Assembly: GCA_021401465.1 (NCBI GenBank)
Contig: JADDMT010000039.1
Location: forward strand, 62,001-126,000
Reading direction: 5' to 3'
Length of the DNA: 64,000 nucleotides
Origin: Teratosphaeria epicoccoides
Taxonomy: Eukaryota > Ascomycota > Dothideomycetes > Mycosphaerellales > Teratosphaeriaceae
Below are positions 21,528 through 33,817 of this stretch, one piece after another (the stretch's first letter is position 1; each line of letters starts with the position of its first letter). The notes under the pieces are model-generated. The model made no database searches and had not been told where the DNA came from. It worked only from the letters and a program-made list of their open reading frames with translations. The position numbers and the translations under genes were made by a program.

Positions 21528-23165
21528 GGAAATCAGGGGTAGTTCGCTCATCGGACTTCCTTGGCTGGGAAGCTCTTTGGGCTTGCACATCTTGCCAAGT
21601 CAACCCTACAGGCATTCGTAGCTGCTTAAAACGACTAGGGCCGTAAAGCTCTGTTTGTTCCGACTGTGGTGGACACAATCACACATCAGATACACGAATC
21701 TAGAAGTCTCTACTGCGGAGAACCTCGCCATGGCAGTCTGACCTGTGCATAGATACCAATGCTCCGTCAGGCGTGTTTAGATGATGCGCGATCCTGGTCA
21801 GATGCCCGTTCATACCGTGGATGCAGCTCAAAGCGGATGGAGCAAACTGGCGAAGGTCTGGGTGATCACAGAGGCCTCTGCTAGTACGAAGAGCGTCTTC
21901 TCTGAGCTCGGCTCAATTTTGTGTCAGCACAGATGCAGGCTGGCAACAAAATGGAGGATATTACATTGAAGATCTTGTGCAACGCAATCCTATTGCCACA
22001 GATCTCTTCCGTGCGATGAAAGAGCAGCATCAGCAGAACGGCAACGCGACCGACTTGGATAAGCGGCGGAACCCTCAGACACCATGGAGAATACACAACC
22101 TTACGACAAACGGGCTTTCGAGGGCTAAGCTACAACTTCCCTGTGATACTTCGATTCGAAGGATTCCATACTCGCGGAGATGATAGTGTTGTGGATTTTT
22201 TGGTTGGGTACCCAGAAGTGGTCCGCTGCAGAAATCCCTATGCTGGAATCTTGTTGCATTCGGCTCCCTTTCGCCATGTATCTTCACATGTGGGTGCCTG
22301 TGCTGGAACAATGATACCCAGTGGTTAAACGGAGGCAGCAAGCAAGCTCGATTCAGCTTGGAACGTTCTGGACCACGTTCCCGGCCTGTGCGACGCGAAG
22401 GATATTTGGCTCGTGAGCCTTGATCGCATTGGGACGGGCTACTATCGAGGGCGCCGGCGTCGAACACCAATTCCTGGCGTGGATGGGCTTAGTAGGGGAT
22501 GAAGCTTCTGGCCCTGGTCCACGCCTCTCATTGGAAGCAGCTTGGGCCTATCTTGTCTTTTTATGAGATTGATGGCAGAGTCCTTGGCAGGTCGAGGAGC
22601 ATGCAGGGAATGGACGAGGACCGATTCAACCAATGCGCAGTCTTGACGCAGACGTCGGAGCTGTACATACGGGTCCAGTCATTGCAACGTGGTCCACTTC
22701 GAAGCCGTATAGCGTGAGTCCATCGAAATCATCGAGAAGGCAGCTTGAAGTGTATGACTCGGGGAATTGTAGCAAGCCTGTTCGGCAGTAATTCGCACTC
22801 GACGGTGGGCGCTGCGTCTTCTCTCGAGCACCGTGTAGCTGTGGAGGCGATCTGAGCGGTGAATCAGTGTTTCCCTGCATATCCCTTCCGCAAAATTTTC
22901 GCCAACAGTCAGCAGGTGCATTCTGAACTGTCGAACCATTCCCTCCGACATATTATCGCGTAGGCTTGTTAGCACCTTGGTAATCTCCGTTCTTGCAATC
23001 ATGGGGCCTACAGCGTCGCTTTACGCCAGCCTAGGGATAAGTGTGGCCGCGTTCCGTGTCTCGAGGCTGACGGCTGGCCATTGCTATTTTGGGCCAGATT
23101 TGGTGTCAATCTATCTATAATCTATCGATTGCCGTGCTGCCTGGATTATAATCAGCATCGTACCA
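21528..23165. other. Gene-poor gap (1.6 kb)
   Basis: Only short frames without domains. A cluster of TATC/TCTATC repeats lies near 23108-23130. Nothing else recognised. Confidence 0.4.
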
Positions 23166-23882
23166 TCATCGACGAAGTCTCTGCCTGTACCATGCATCCC
23201 AAGCCTTGGAGCCGCCAATATACCTCTCACTATATGGCTCAAAGTCCGTGCCGGGCTCGCTCATCATCACTCTGCTCAACCAGTCTGCATACTTCCCATC
23301 GCCAACACTCCCTTGCACGACCGCCTTCCTGACGCCCCTGACGGTCTCGAAGAATTTCAGATTGCTAAAGTCACAGCTCCCATACATGGACTGAAAGACC
23401 TCAATCTCTAACTCATCAACGCCGTTGAAACTCTCTTGCACCTGCGAGCGACTGAAGCGAGGATCGATGTCAAGGCGGACATGGATGTAGTACCGTCTGA
23501 TCATCTTGACGACTCGCGGTGAGGTGACCGGCGGTAGGCTGACTCGATTGGGACGGACGACGAGGAGAAGCGATGGTAGCGATGCCAGCAGTGACGAGTG
23601 TGCGAGAAACGTGTTCTCTCCGTACAATATCGTGGTGCCTTCTTCGTTTACCTGCTTGCAGGTCCGTAGCACGTTGGCGCATAGCCGCTGCTGGCGGGTC
23701 ACGGCCGTCAAGGCGCTGGCATGATGTGGCAACTTGATCTCGGAGCTCTGAACCAGAAGATACTCCCATATAGCGTTGCGGAGCTCTGCTGGGAGGGACA
23801 ATAGCCTTGATGCAGACTGATCTGCCCTATCCTGCAGCTCTGGGCCGGTCGAGGACGGCTTTTTGCGAAGGAGCACAATCAT
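23166..23882 (-). CDS. Hypothetical protein with LPAELRNAIWEYLL motif
   Basis: 238 residues, single exon from ATG 23882. Has LLSLPAELRNAIWEYLL at about residues 28-44 and the companion block LRTCKQVNEEGTTILYGENTF (key residues C-KQ-NEEG-ILYG-N-F), the fullest form of the fungal F-box-like module in this window. The C-terminal half (DELEIEVFQSMYGSCDFSNLKFFETVRGVRKA) matches the usual layout in which the conserved cap precedes a variable alpha/beta part. Same family as the gene at 13145-13909. Function unknown. Confidence 0.8.
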   Translation of the reverse strand: MIVLLRKKPSSTGPELQDRADQSASRLLSLPAELRNAIWEYLLVQSSEIKLPHHASALTAVTRQQRLCANVLRTCKQVNEEGTTILYGENTFLAHSSLLASLPSLLLVVRPNRVSLPPVTSPRVVKMIRRYYIHVRLDIDPRFSRSQVQESFNGVDELEIEVFQSMYGSCDFSNLKFFETVRGVRKAVVQGSVGDGKYADWLSRVMMSEPGTDFEPYSERYIGGSKAWDAWYRQRLRR

Positions 23883-24858
23883 GCTCTATTAATGTCCGAC
23901 TCGGCCACTGATACTCATGACAGAATGAGACGTAGAGGAGATGTCACCGGTCTTTCATGGTCGTGTGAGGTGGTCTACTGACTTGATAAGCTTCTGCGCA
24001 TCATCGGCAGAAAGGGAACATTCACCCCTCCCGTCGTTAGCTCGTCGGCAGATAGCTGCCCTCATTATTGCGAAGTTCCATGGAAAGTCAATGCGGTATT
24101 CAGCATGCGGAGGCTTGAAGAGGAGTGAGGGCTTGTAAATACCCTTCTCCGGTCACACACATGCCCTGTTCGCCGAAAACTTGCTGAGCCTCGTACCTGC
24201 GCAGGGAGATGCGCCAAAAGGACAGGCGAAAGAGCAGTTCATACAGCGCGTTGCGTGCGCAATTTTGGACAACCTCCCACACAGCGATTGCCCGCATCAC
24301 GGCGGGAGAGGCGTAAGTCTAACAATGCCTAACCAAAAAAAAAACAACGCACACATCTAATGCACTACTCTTCATGTCGTTCCAAGACTCCTCCGCTCCC
24401 ATGGGTATCCTCATACATCCAAGACCACTCTCCAGCCCGTATCCATCTCCACGGCCAGAGCCGTCTCCATGTACGATGGCCAACACAAAATCTCGCGCAC
24501 ACGCTGCGGCAAAGCCAGAAAACGCCGCAATCCACCGACCCATCTGCCTACCTACCCGCCTGCCCGCTTTTCCCGCCTGCCCATCCCGTACTAAAAATTA
24601 GAGGTCACCAATAGCATGAACGCCTAGCCCGCAGCCGTTTCACCGTACAACACATCTTTTCGCAATAGGGAATTGTTTTGCCAGACAAATATGGCCAGCG
24701 CATAAAATCCAAGACATCCACAAGGAATTATGGGTAGATTAGGACCGAAATGTTTCCGGAGGTCGGTGTATCAGTCGATCATACAAGACCACGCATGTGC
24801 ACTCGCCCCGTTGTCGTAAAGCATTCGTGCTCGGAGCATGGAGCCCATTTTGGTCTGC
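23883..24858. other. Intergenic, no gene seen
   Basis: Includes a run of ten A at 24335-24344 and pyrimidine-rich sequence near 24380-24590. Part is probably the 3' UTR of the homeodomain gene. Confidence 0.4.
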
Positions 24859-27063
24859 CTATTGATGACCAAGGCTGTTCGGATCGATCGTGCCATACAT
24901 GCCCAGATTGTTGAGATCCAGCTCGTCTCCAGTAGGGTTGTTAGCCAATGGGCTGTGCTGATAGTCTTCCGGAAGATTCTGATGCATTTGGCCAGGACTA
25001 GTGTACATCTTCGTGTCTTGGTAGAGTAAGCCGCCGTCTTTAGGGCTGTTGAACATCGCTGCTTGGTCTTGAGGGACATGCGACGGCGTGGAGAACGCAA
25101 TTCCGCTGTCTTGATGTTGCTGGGCGGCGTGTTGGTGCGGAGAGTCGAAGATCATGTCGCCCTGACTTTGCGATGGAGGCGCATCGAAGGCTTGGCCACC
25201 GAGAGAGAATGGGACTTGCGCATGACTACTACCTGGCGGTGACTGGAAGTCGAAGGAGCCATTTGGCATGGGTGAATGAAACGCCGCGTCAGACATGGGA
25301 CTCCGGAAAGGCAGCTGCATCTGTTTGTTGAATGTTTCGGATAGGTACAGGCCTTCATCGCCGAACTGGGAGTTCCCCTCAGGCGTGCCAAAGATGTCCG
25401 CGCTTTGGCTTCTACCTGGGCCGCTGAGAGGTGGAGAGTGATCTGCGATCACCGGATCGTGACTGCTAACCGACAGAGGCGTGTTACTCGTACCAATCAT
25501 GGACGCAGGATCCACTTGGAGCAGCCCGTTGTTGAAGGGGGTCGCAAGATGTGCCGGCATGGCCTCACCAGGCGGCGCAGACGTGAAGAAAGCCGGTGTG
25601 CCGAACTCGGAAGGCGAGTTGGCCGTCGTCGCTGAGACGGGCCCGTTGTACATATTTCCGAGATTGTATCCCGCTGATGTGTCGATGCTGAGCCCTGGTC
25701 CCGCTGCAAAGCCATTCGCATGGCCATGCTGCGGGATTGGCGCGAAGATATTTGGGTCCTGCATGAGCGGCTGCGCCGAAGGCGGTTCGTGTTGGATCAG
25801 GAACGATGGCATTGGGTGTCGAAGCATGGACACATCAATCGCGGCAGGCACCGAGCGACTTCGCTGTCTCTTGTGGCCACGAGGCGCGGGCGGGCCCATG
25901 AGGCCGATCTCGTGTTGCTGTTGGAACATCTGCTGCATCTGCTGGTGCGGGTGTACCAGGTGGTTAGGCTGACTTGCTGGTCTCATGGGCGTTGCAGGCG
26001 CAGGCATGCCAAATTGCGTAGGGTCGTAGACTGCGTGTCGATTTTGGTAGGATTCAAGTGATACTAGTTTCGCGAGCTGTCCACTAAGGACCTTTGACGG
26101 ACCACCAAGCTGATGCGTCATGACTTGTGTAGCCTGCTGATCCTCGGTGAAATCGCCACACTCGTAGAACCCACCGCTCCCAGAGCTGTCCATGTAGAAT
26201 TTCGGCGGTCGCGTCAGATCGATCGTGAGCCCACCAGACCTCTGTGACGCGCCTTCCGCCGCAGCGAGGACGTCTCCTTGCTCCAAGGTGATGTTCCTGA
26301 TCCAGGCAAATGGATACTCGATTTTGTAGCCAGCATTGTCGTTGTTGATGTAGTATGTAATGCATGCCTTGTCTGGCGAGTAGAAGATGACAAGGTCCAT
26401 CGTGCTCTGTCCTACTCGCCGCCATGTTCCGATCGACAGCGATCGACAGGCAAAGTGTTGAATCACGACCTTCCCGCTTGACGTTTCCGGTGTCAACATG
26501 CCGTACGGTCCAAAGCCTGACGTGCGACTTAGCATCCCAGCGGCCAAAGCTTTGCCGCCTGGCCCATAGGCCTGCATTGCGAGATATTGTCGCATTGACT
26601 CAGGTATGCTGTCGCAGTCCTCGCCACTCTCAATACTTCTTTTCGCAATGTTCTTGATTTTGGCGCGCCTACCTGCCGTCAGCTTCCTATTATGGCAGGC
26701 ACAACGGTGCAGAACGCGCTCTTACCTGTTCTGGAACCAAATCTGAACAGACCTTTCCGTCATGTTAATTTCCTGTGCGATGCGCTCACGAACAAGTGCG
26801 GTCGGTGTTGGATTCTTGTTGAACTCTACTTCGAGCGTCACAAGCTGATCCTGGGTTGCTCGTTGCCGCTTTTGATTCTTTTGCTGCTGTGTAAGGGTGC
26901 TTTTCCGAGGTGGCCGACGGGCAGCATTTGAGCTGGCATTGGCCGATGTGGGAGTGCCACTCGATGGCGGCATGCTCTCCAGGCTATCCTCCTGTTCATC
27001 CTGAGGTGTAGGTGGGTGTTCCTGAAGTTGAGGGGGCTGCTGCGGTGCCATGACGTCCGCCAT
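24859..27063 (-). CDS. Homeodomain transcription factor, Phx1/HTF1-like
   Basis: 715 residues in two exons: 27063-26726 and 26668-24859. The homeodomain (about residues 62-121) contains KRQRATQDQLVTLEVEF and, at its recognition helix, VQIWFQNRRAKIKN. The 57-nt intron 26669-26725 (GTAAGA, GCTGAC branch) falls inside WFQNR|R, so the homeodomain is complete only after splicing. Downstream is a second conserved block (KVVIQHFACRSLSIGTWRR, then MDLVIFYSPDKACITYYINN) which I associate with fungal homeodomain proteins of the Phx1/HTF1 (HOX2) group; HTF1 in plant-pathogenic fungi is needed for conidiation. The rest is Gln/Pro/Ser-rich and probably an activation region. Orthology is by memory of the second block and less sure than the homeodomain itself. 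Confidence 0.9.
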
Positions 27064-29425
27064 GATGGCTCTCTATCCTCCGCGTTTCTATAGTTACAGA
27101 TTTGGGAAATCGTTCACTTCGTATCGGTGTCACGACAATTGTACAGGGGCAATCGAAGATCGTTGTCGTGTGTTTCGGCGTGACTGCTGGGCGTCTAGTC
27201 GGTAGTTGGAAGCGAGCTGAGCCCCGGCGGAGATCGATGAAAGATGCTGTGTATACCAAGATACTACACTGATCTCCAGCAACCAGGCAGGGTCCGGAGG
27301 AAGAGCGTGGCTCGCGTTTCGATGCGGGATACCGCGGAGGGCGCACGGCGTATGTTGTCAAAGGATTCAATTTGTGATAAAGAAACCGAACGCGAAGGTG
27401 CTGCTACCCAATGAAGAGACTCGGTGCCGGAAAGAGTGAACGACACGCCGAACGGGGCGAAAATAGTTATGAAAGAAAGTGAGTGTCGTAGCCGAAGGCA
27501 CAGCACCAGAATGAGTGATGATGCTATGCTAAGGCGTCTGGCGGTGATCCTAGAACGAGGATGGTGACGAGGAGGGGAAATGATTGCGGGCGGTGGTGAG
27601 AGGAAGAGAGGATCTACGTCTGTAGGGAGGAGGAGGACGTGCTCCTTAGTGGGTAACAAGGGGAAGCGATGTAAGTGGATGCCGATTGCGCGCTAACGAC
27701 GTTTCTGCATGCTGAAGGCTCCACCTTCGCGGCCCGGCGTGATGTTGCTGGAGCTATTCTCCCATTCGCTATACACGCCCGCCAAGTACGCAAATCCCAG
27801 CAAGCAGGTGTCTTGGCGGGCGAGGAGTCGAGGACTGCTGTTCGCCGGCCTTCCACGGCCGGCGGCAGTGACGCGATCGAACGCCAGCTCGTGGAGGTCC
27901 AAGAATGGTCAACCTCCCCTGCTCCCCGCATGCTGCACCGGTGCAGACGGTGGACGGCGCGCACATTTGTGGCTCGGGGTCCGACACGACCCCTTAGCCG
28001 TGTACGTCTACGCGACCACAAGTCCGCCCGACATATAGAGCCTGACACGGACCGCGAGATCTTTCAACGGTCTGCCGGGTCTGTTGCCTGTACGTCAAGG
28101 GTCGACAGGGCAAGACCAACGTTGTGACTCGCGATCTTTGCCGGCAACGCGGTCGGAAGCGCAAGCATCCCGCTGTTCCAACTTTCCACGGACCACGGCA
28201 TCGCGTCTCCTTTGAGAGTTTCAACAAACCAAAATCAGAGCGGGTTTATCTGCCGGCGATTGCACAGCTATCCCAAACGAATCAACGTCGCCGGCGAGAC
28301 CCGCATCTTCTTCTTCGCCCCTGCGTGTTGTCTCGGCCTAGTGGGTCCCCTCCGCCGGTGTAGGATCTACTGAGACCACCGCTAGCATAAGGTACCCGCC
28401 GTTTGAGTTCAGCAGCTTGCGAACTCTACATTTATATCTACCTTGTCTGGCTGTCGAGCTGTCCTGAATGACTCAAGCGTGAACGCTGCAAAGGCGGTCA
28501 CACGCAAGCTCCGTGCAGTGCAAAAGCTCACTACTGCTTGAGCCGAGGGTTGGCCACTTCGATCCGCGGCGTGTAGCGGGCAGTAGTATCGAAAGATTTG
28601 AACAGTAGGGACGATTTGCTTGTCGCAGGACTCGCAGCACCAGACGGATGGACTGTGAGGCGACAACCATCGGTGCACAGTGTGCAGGTCTCGGCTCCTC
28701 TCGCAAGCGCAGAAACACCACGTGTAAAGGTATGATGCAACAGAGAATCCACAACGTGTGAGTTGCGTGAAACGAGGGAGCCTCGTATGCCCACTGCCCA
28801 GTGCACCGGCCGCCGAAGATGTCTTGCAAAGTAAACACGACCCTTCTAAAAGGAAACTCTGTCCACCTCAACATCCCGGTCCGCTCTGTCACGGACGGCT
28901 GTAACCAGCAGGTCACTGACTCGCCCGCCCAACAGGAGTCAATCGCTCAAAACGAAGCATTGCTGAACCGGTCGACCTGATGGACATTGACATTGCCACT
29001 GTTTCGAATTTAAGGAGTCTGATCGTTTGTTTGCGGTATTTGCAACCCACGGAAAGACAGTCGCTGTTCTTTCAGCGATTCGAGAACTTTACGCTGCAGC
29101 ATGCAGCCTATCGACATGATGCCCAACCCTCTCAGAGCAGAGTTGGTGATGCCGCAATGTATCTGATGCTACATGATGACCTGACCAAAACGTGACCAAA
29201 TCGCATCGGGGCGGAAAACGGCAGAAATAAGCAGGTCAATATGGTCGATTCTACATGGAGGAGCTCTCAACTTCAATGCTACATGTTGTTTCGCCTGGAA
29301 CGATGCACATACAGACGATCGCCCGCCTGCCCAAACGTACAGACGGGGCCCCGCCGCGCATCGAGACGATGTTTCAGTGTACCCGACCATCGCGACATTC
29401 GATCGCAGCGGAGCCTGGGGCATAT
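27064..29425. other. Long upstream region of the homeodomain gene (2.4 kb)
   Basis: No gene supported on either strand, although many short frames exist. A long untranslated leader and promoter would be usual for a fungal developmental regulator; that is inference. Purine-rich (GAGGA) tracts lie at about 27560-27640. Confidence 0.4.
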
Positions 29426-32400
29426 TCACCACAATACAGCATCCCGATCAAATCTCATTAATTCCTTGCCAGCATCCTCAACATCCTTCTTTGCCTTCAT
29501 ACGCATGTAGAATATCGGGCAATCCCGACTCGAACAGATGACCTCGTTATGCATACTGCCTTGACACCTCTGGCACTGCGTCCACAATCTGGCGAACCGC
29601 ACCTCCAGCTCTGCGACCTTGCCCAAAGATCGCTGATACAATTCGCCAAACCTGTGTGCGCATTCGGCACCTACTGCGCCGCCTTTCTCTTCAGCAGTGG
29701 TAAGAGGTTTCTTGCAGCCTAGGCACGTCTCGGTCTTCTTCGCAAACTTCATTAGTCCACCCATAGTAGGCGCTGCGACGGAGATGGCGCGAGTGTGCTC
29801 TCCAGTGAGTAGAGACGCGGCTTTCTTCTCGCCCAATATTGGCTCGAAGATTCGCCCCAGAGGTTTCGCGAGTTGATTGTCCAGGTAGTACTTAGTGTCG
29901 ATCGGGAGATTGTTCTCAAGCACGAAGATGGGATCTTCGGACTTCTCGTATCCTTTCGAGCCTGCGGAGCCTTTGACCATGACATATGCGACACGGTCGC
30001 CCAGTGCTGGGGCAGAACCAGCGTCTCGCTTGCGCATTCGCTCAGCGAGCTCGACGTGGGCCTGTTTGGCAGCGTAATCCGACTTCGTAAGGGCCTTGGT
30101 AATGACAAGATTCGACATGTCAATCTTGTTCTGCAACAACTCTGAGATGGTCTCCTTGACGTAGCTGCAGGCGATGTCAGCAAATAAATGCGCGATGCGT
30201 GGATTTAGTAGACTTACTCTTGAGCGCCTTGAACGTCTTGTTCAATCAACAACATCCTTAAGCTGGTTTCAATGACTGTCTGGACCAGCCGGCAATTGTC
30301 TCTGCGCACAGTCTCGATGCCCTTGGTGTCCATCTTGTCATACTTCTTAGTGTTCGTCCAATACAAGCCGGCATATCGCTTCTTGTTGATCAGGAGATAT
30401 GGATAGTAGACCTTCTCGAATTCAAGCTTGATTGGCTTGATGAATTTACCCGACACGAAGTCTGCTGCGTCCTGACCCATCTCCATGGCCTTCGCCAGAT
30501 CATTGGGCCCAAACTTCACCATGACAGAGTCTGTGTCACCGTAGATGACTTGCGCATCATGACTATAGCCGTTAGCGATTGTGTACCTGGCTTCGACTTC
30601 TTCCTTAGTCTTCTCGATCATCTGACGTCCGTAGCTCGTGGTACTGGAAGCAATAGCCAAGCAAGGAAGCTTGCCGACAGTGGCACCAGTGAGGCCGTAA
30701 ACAGAGTTTGCTGAGATCTTCAAAGCCAACTGACGACCATTGAGCACGGCCTTCTTGAATGGATCAGTCTCGATGACGAGCTCCTTCTTGGCGCGTTTAC
30801 GAGCGCCAAGTAGCTCTTCGAGAATCTGCGATAGCAGGCCTTTTCGCACCTTTGTGGTGCAGAACAGGTCGCCGTTGGGTGTTTGAATGTAGTCCTCGTC
30901 CTTCTTCAAGCCAAGCTTGTCGACAGCAGTCTTGTTGAGGAGCGTGGTATAGCACAGATTGTGAGCCTGAATAATGGACGGGTACAAAGATGCAAAGTCC
31001 AATGTCGCGACAGGTACATCGTAGTAGCCACGGGTGGGTTCGATGACAGTGGCACCTTCGTATTGTTCGTCTGATCCTTCAGACTTGAGATTGGGCACCA
31101 CCAATTGCTGCTCAAGAGCTTTTCGAAACAGCTGGGAGATGAATTTGATCTGCTGACCTTTGGAAAGCAGGAAGTTGAACGGCACACCCGTGACACGAGC
31201 CATCTCAGTATAGTTGACCAGACACATGAGCTTGTCCATGAGACGTTGTGGTAGGTAGGCGTCCTTCAGGCAGTATACAGCCAGACGTCTTCTGCTCTCA
31301 GGTGTGCCGTTGTACAGCTCTGTGATCATCGTGTGGTGCACATCCTCCTTCTGCTCGCCTAAGAAGTGGGAGCACACGCTATTGAGAGTATAAGACCGGA
31401 GCTGATGGTCACGCTGAATAAGCTGCAGGAGGTCAAGTTGCAGGCGCCCGTTCGTGTTGGTGGCCTTAGTGTCACGATTACCCATCTGCTTGGAAGAGAA
31501 ATTTGTATCTTTCGCTTGAGATTGGATGTTCTTGATCCGGGACCAGTACGGGAAGCGACCCACCTTCAAGTGCTTCGCACGGTCCAGAAGATATGGAAAG
31601 TCGAAGTTGGCAATGTTGTACCCAATGACAACATCTGGGTCAACTTCTTCCAAGAAATCACGCCATGCCATCAGCATTTTCTCTTCGGAACCGAATTCGA
31701 AGAGTTGCGTGTTCACGATCAGAGAGCAGGTGTCCATGCAGAATACATTTCGCACGAAGGGCTTCGACTCTCCATATCGTGTAACGACGTTGGCAATCTG
31801 GATGACAGGATCAATGTTGGCTTCGGGGAAGACTCCTTTGCGGCCAGCACATTCGATATCAAAAGACAAAATTCTCAGTGGCGCCATCTTGGCCCATTCG
31901 CCGTCGACGGGATATGCGATGATATCTCGGTAGTGGCAATACGCTTCGATCTGGCAGTTTGAGTGCCGGTCTCTTTGCGGAATTGTGTGGTACTTTCCGG
32001 AATTGACGCCGACCCAGCTCATGCCCTTGACACCGGTGTCGATCATGAATCGAAGCACGTACTGAATGCTATCAAAGGTAAGAATGCCACCTTCTGCGCC
32101 CTTCCAGAGACCTTTATAGTTTGCATTGCCACCCTCGATCGTAGTTCTCAGCTTGTTGATGAACTTAGGATCTGTGACAGTGATCTTGAGGTATGGTGAC
32201 TTCTGATTACCCTGAAACCCAAACATGTTCTCCCGAAGGACCATCTGAACACTGTATATTGTAGGTTGGTGCTGGGCCATGGTGGTCTCGATGTACTGTT
32301 TGAAGGGTTCGCAATCATTTTTCGTGAAGGATACTGGAGCAGCCACGAATAGGTAGTGCATGAAGTCGGTGACATGCAGAAGCACAGAGTGGCCGTTCTC

Positions 32401-32802
32401 GGTCACTCCGAATATCTTGACTGTAGGCTTGCCACCATGAAGCGTACCCTCTTCGCACTCAATCGATTGAAATGTCAAATCATTCTTCTTCTCGTCGAAG
32501 TCTTCAAGAGATGGGCGAGCCCAGTGCTGATCCTTCTCGCTGTTCTTCTGCTTGAGCGCATCGATGTCTTGTGTAAGCCTCTCCAGCACTTCCTCTTCAA
32601 AATGCGACTTGGGCTGCGACGAGCCGACATGTTTGCCATTGGATTGGTTCTTGGCAGGCGTCTTGAAGTTGGTCCCATTGTCAAGCTTCCTCTTCTTCGA
32701 TGGCGAGAGTTGCTGATTGCGTCGAGACGGTGTCGACTCTTGCAGTGCTCGTTTATGAGGCAGCTTGACGCCTGCAGGCGATTCAGCGAGCACGCCGGGC
32801 AT
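29426..32802 (-). CDS. POL3: DNA polymerase delta catalytic subunit
   Basis: Main lagging-strand replicase with 3'-5' proofreading. Two exons, 32802-30218 and 30164-29426. The 53-nt intron (GTAAGT to CTGCAG, GCTGAC branch) joins QGAQ-D to YVKETISE. 1107 residues from ATG 32802 (MPGVLAESPAGVKL), close to 1097 in budding yeast. The frame stays open up to ATG 33018, but those 72 residues look unlike Pol3 and contain the ACGCG cluster. Seen: exonuclease motifs FDIECAGRKG (about 314), YNIANFDFPYLLD and CLKDAYLPQRL; polymerase motifs DFASLYPSIIQAHN, KISANSVYGLTGA and YGDTDSVM (about 755). The C-terminal CysB (C1059, C1062, C1072, C1077) is complete. CysA has C1009, C1012 and C1030, but Gly1027 stands where the third Cys is expected. 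Confidence 0.96.
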
Positions 32803-32867
32803 GATGTTGGTGCGAAACAGCAGTGGTTGTTGATTTCGTGTTGTTGCTCCGACTTTCGAGATGGAAC

Positions 32868-32898
32868 CGCGTCGCGCGTCAGCGTTCCTTGGTCGCGT
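32868..32898. promoter_or_regulatory. Triple ACGCG (MCB-type) cluster upstream of POL3
   Basis: CGCGT occurs on the + strand at 32868-32872, 32875-32879 and 32894-32898, reading as three ACGCG cores toward POL3, 66-96 bases upstream of its preferred ATG. ACGCG is the core of the MluI cell-cycle box bound by MBF in yeasts. The cluster also lies within 205 bases of the divergent small gene. Confidence 0.55.
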
Positions 32899-33070
32899 CA
32901 TCTCCATTTGCGGCACTTGCCGAACTCGCGCATGTCTTTGACATCTCTCTGCGTTTCTCTCATACATGTCATGATCATCATATTTCCCAACATCCTCCTC
33001 TTCCCTCAGGTCTCGCATGGCGAGCGTTAGTGGTCTTCAAAATGGAGTTCTGCACAATTTATCAATCAGT

Positions 33071-33550
33071 ATGTGCAGAATATACTGGATGTCGTTCGCC
33101 TGCGGACACTGGTATGTTGACTCTGAACCTCTCGACATCCTTGCATTGTTGACACTGTGCAGGTGGTATTGTATGCATAGTCAATGTCTCGCCTTCTTCT
33201 ACAAGTTACCCGGCGGTATTCGCAAATCGAACTTCCGGCCATCATGCAAAGCATCATCGGGTCTGGACATTCACAGCAAAGCCTCCTGTTGCGACAATGT
33301 ACGCTGGGAGCGAAGAGTAGCCATCGAACGGCAGATCAATGCTGAGCTGGTCCCTGTCGCTGGGCGCTTACTTCACGAGATTATGGCATCACCGGCGAAG
33401 CGTCCAGAGGTTGACGCGAAGTTGGCGGCTTTGTGGGAGGTGGAATCGAAACTGGCAGAGGCTTGTGAGAGACTGTCCAAGCAGGTCTCGCCGCCTCGTG
33501 CGTACCGACAATTTGAGCTCCGGAGATGGAGCCGAGAGCCTCCGAAATGA
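33071..33550 (+). CDS. Small Cys/His protein, copy A of a tandem pair
   Basis: Not a named family. Inferred 142 residues, join(33071..33111, 33163..33550). The 51-nt intron (GTATGT to GTGCAG, with TTGACAC upstream) is in frame without a stop, so an unspliced 159-residue reading is also open. Spliced, it starts MCRIYWMSFACGHWWYC and has C2, C11, H13, C22, C42, C56 and C57. That spacing matches the neighbour at 33818-34510 (C2, C11, H13, C22, C41, C55, C58), which supports splicing. The pattern suggests a small metal-binding module; that is inference. The C-terminal half is a charged helix (EVDAKLAALWEVESKLAEA). No signal peptide. Divergent from POL3. Confidence 0.6.
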   Translation: MCRIYWMSFACGHWYVDSEPLDILALLTLCRWYCMHSQCLAFFYKLPGGIRKSNFRPSCKASSGLDIHSKASCCDNVRWERRVAIERQINAELVPVAGRLLHEIMASPAKRPEVDAKLAALWEVESKLAEACERLSKQVSPPRAYRQFELRRWSREPPK

Positions 33551-33817
33551 TTACGCGGTAGCCTGTTGCGGTGTGAGGTGCTGGCGGTGAATGTGGTCGT
33601 CTAGCAGCGGAGCGATATGTGCTTTCCGAGTTTTCCGCCGACTCAAGCTCCAACGTGTGACAATTGGACCCAGCTCCTTCACGCACCTTCCACCCACAAA
33701 CATTCTCTTTACAATATCGACATCTCACCACTTTTTGTACCTATACCACGACACGCATCTTCGCACCATTCAAAAACCTGTACATCATCTCAGCGGCATC
33801 ATCACGCACCTCTCAAT

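Noticed and set aside
28473..28916. 147-codon minus-strand frame
   Set aside because: Composition typical of non-coding DNA, no domain, overlapped by other open frames.
32803..33018. 72-residue N-terminal extension of polymerase delta
   Set aside because: Unlike Pol3, makes the protein longer than the family and overlaps the ACGCG cluster; start 32802 preferred.
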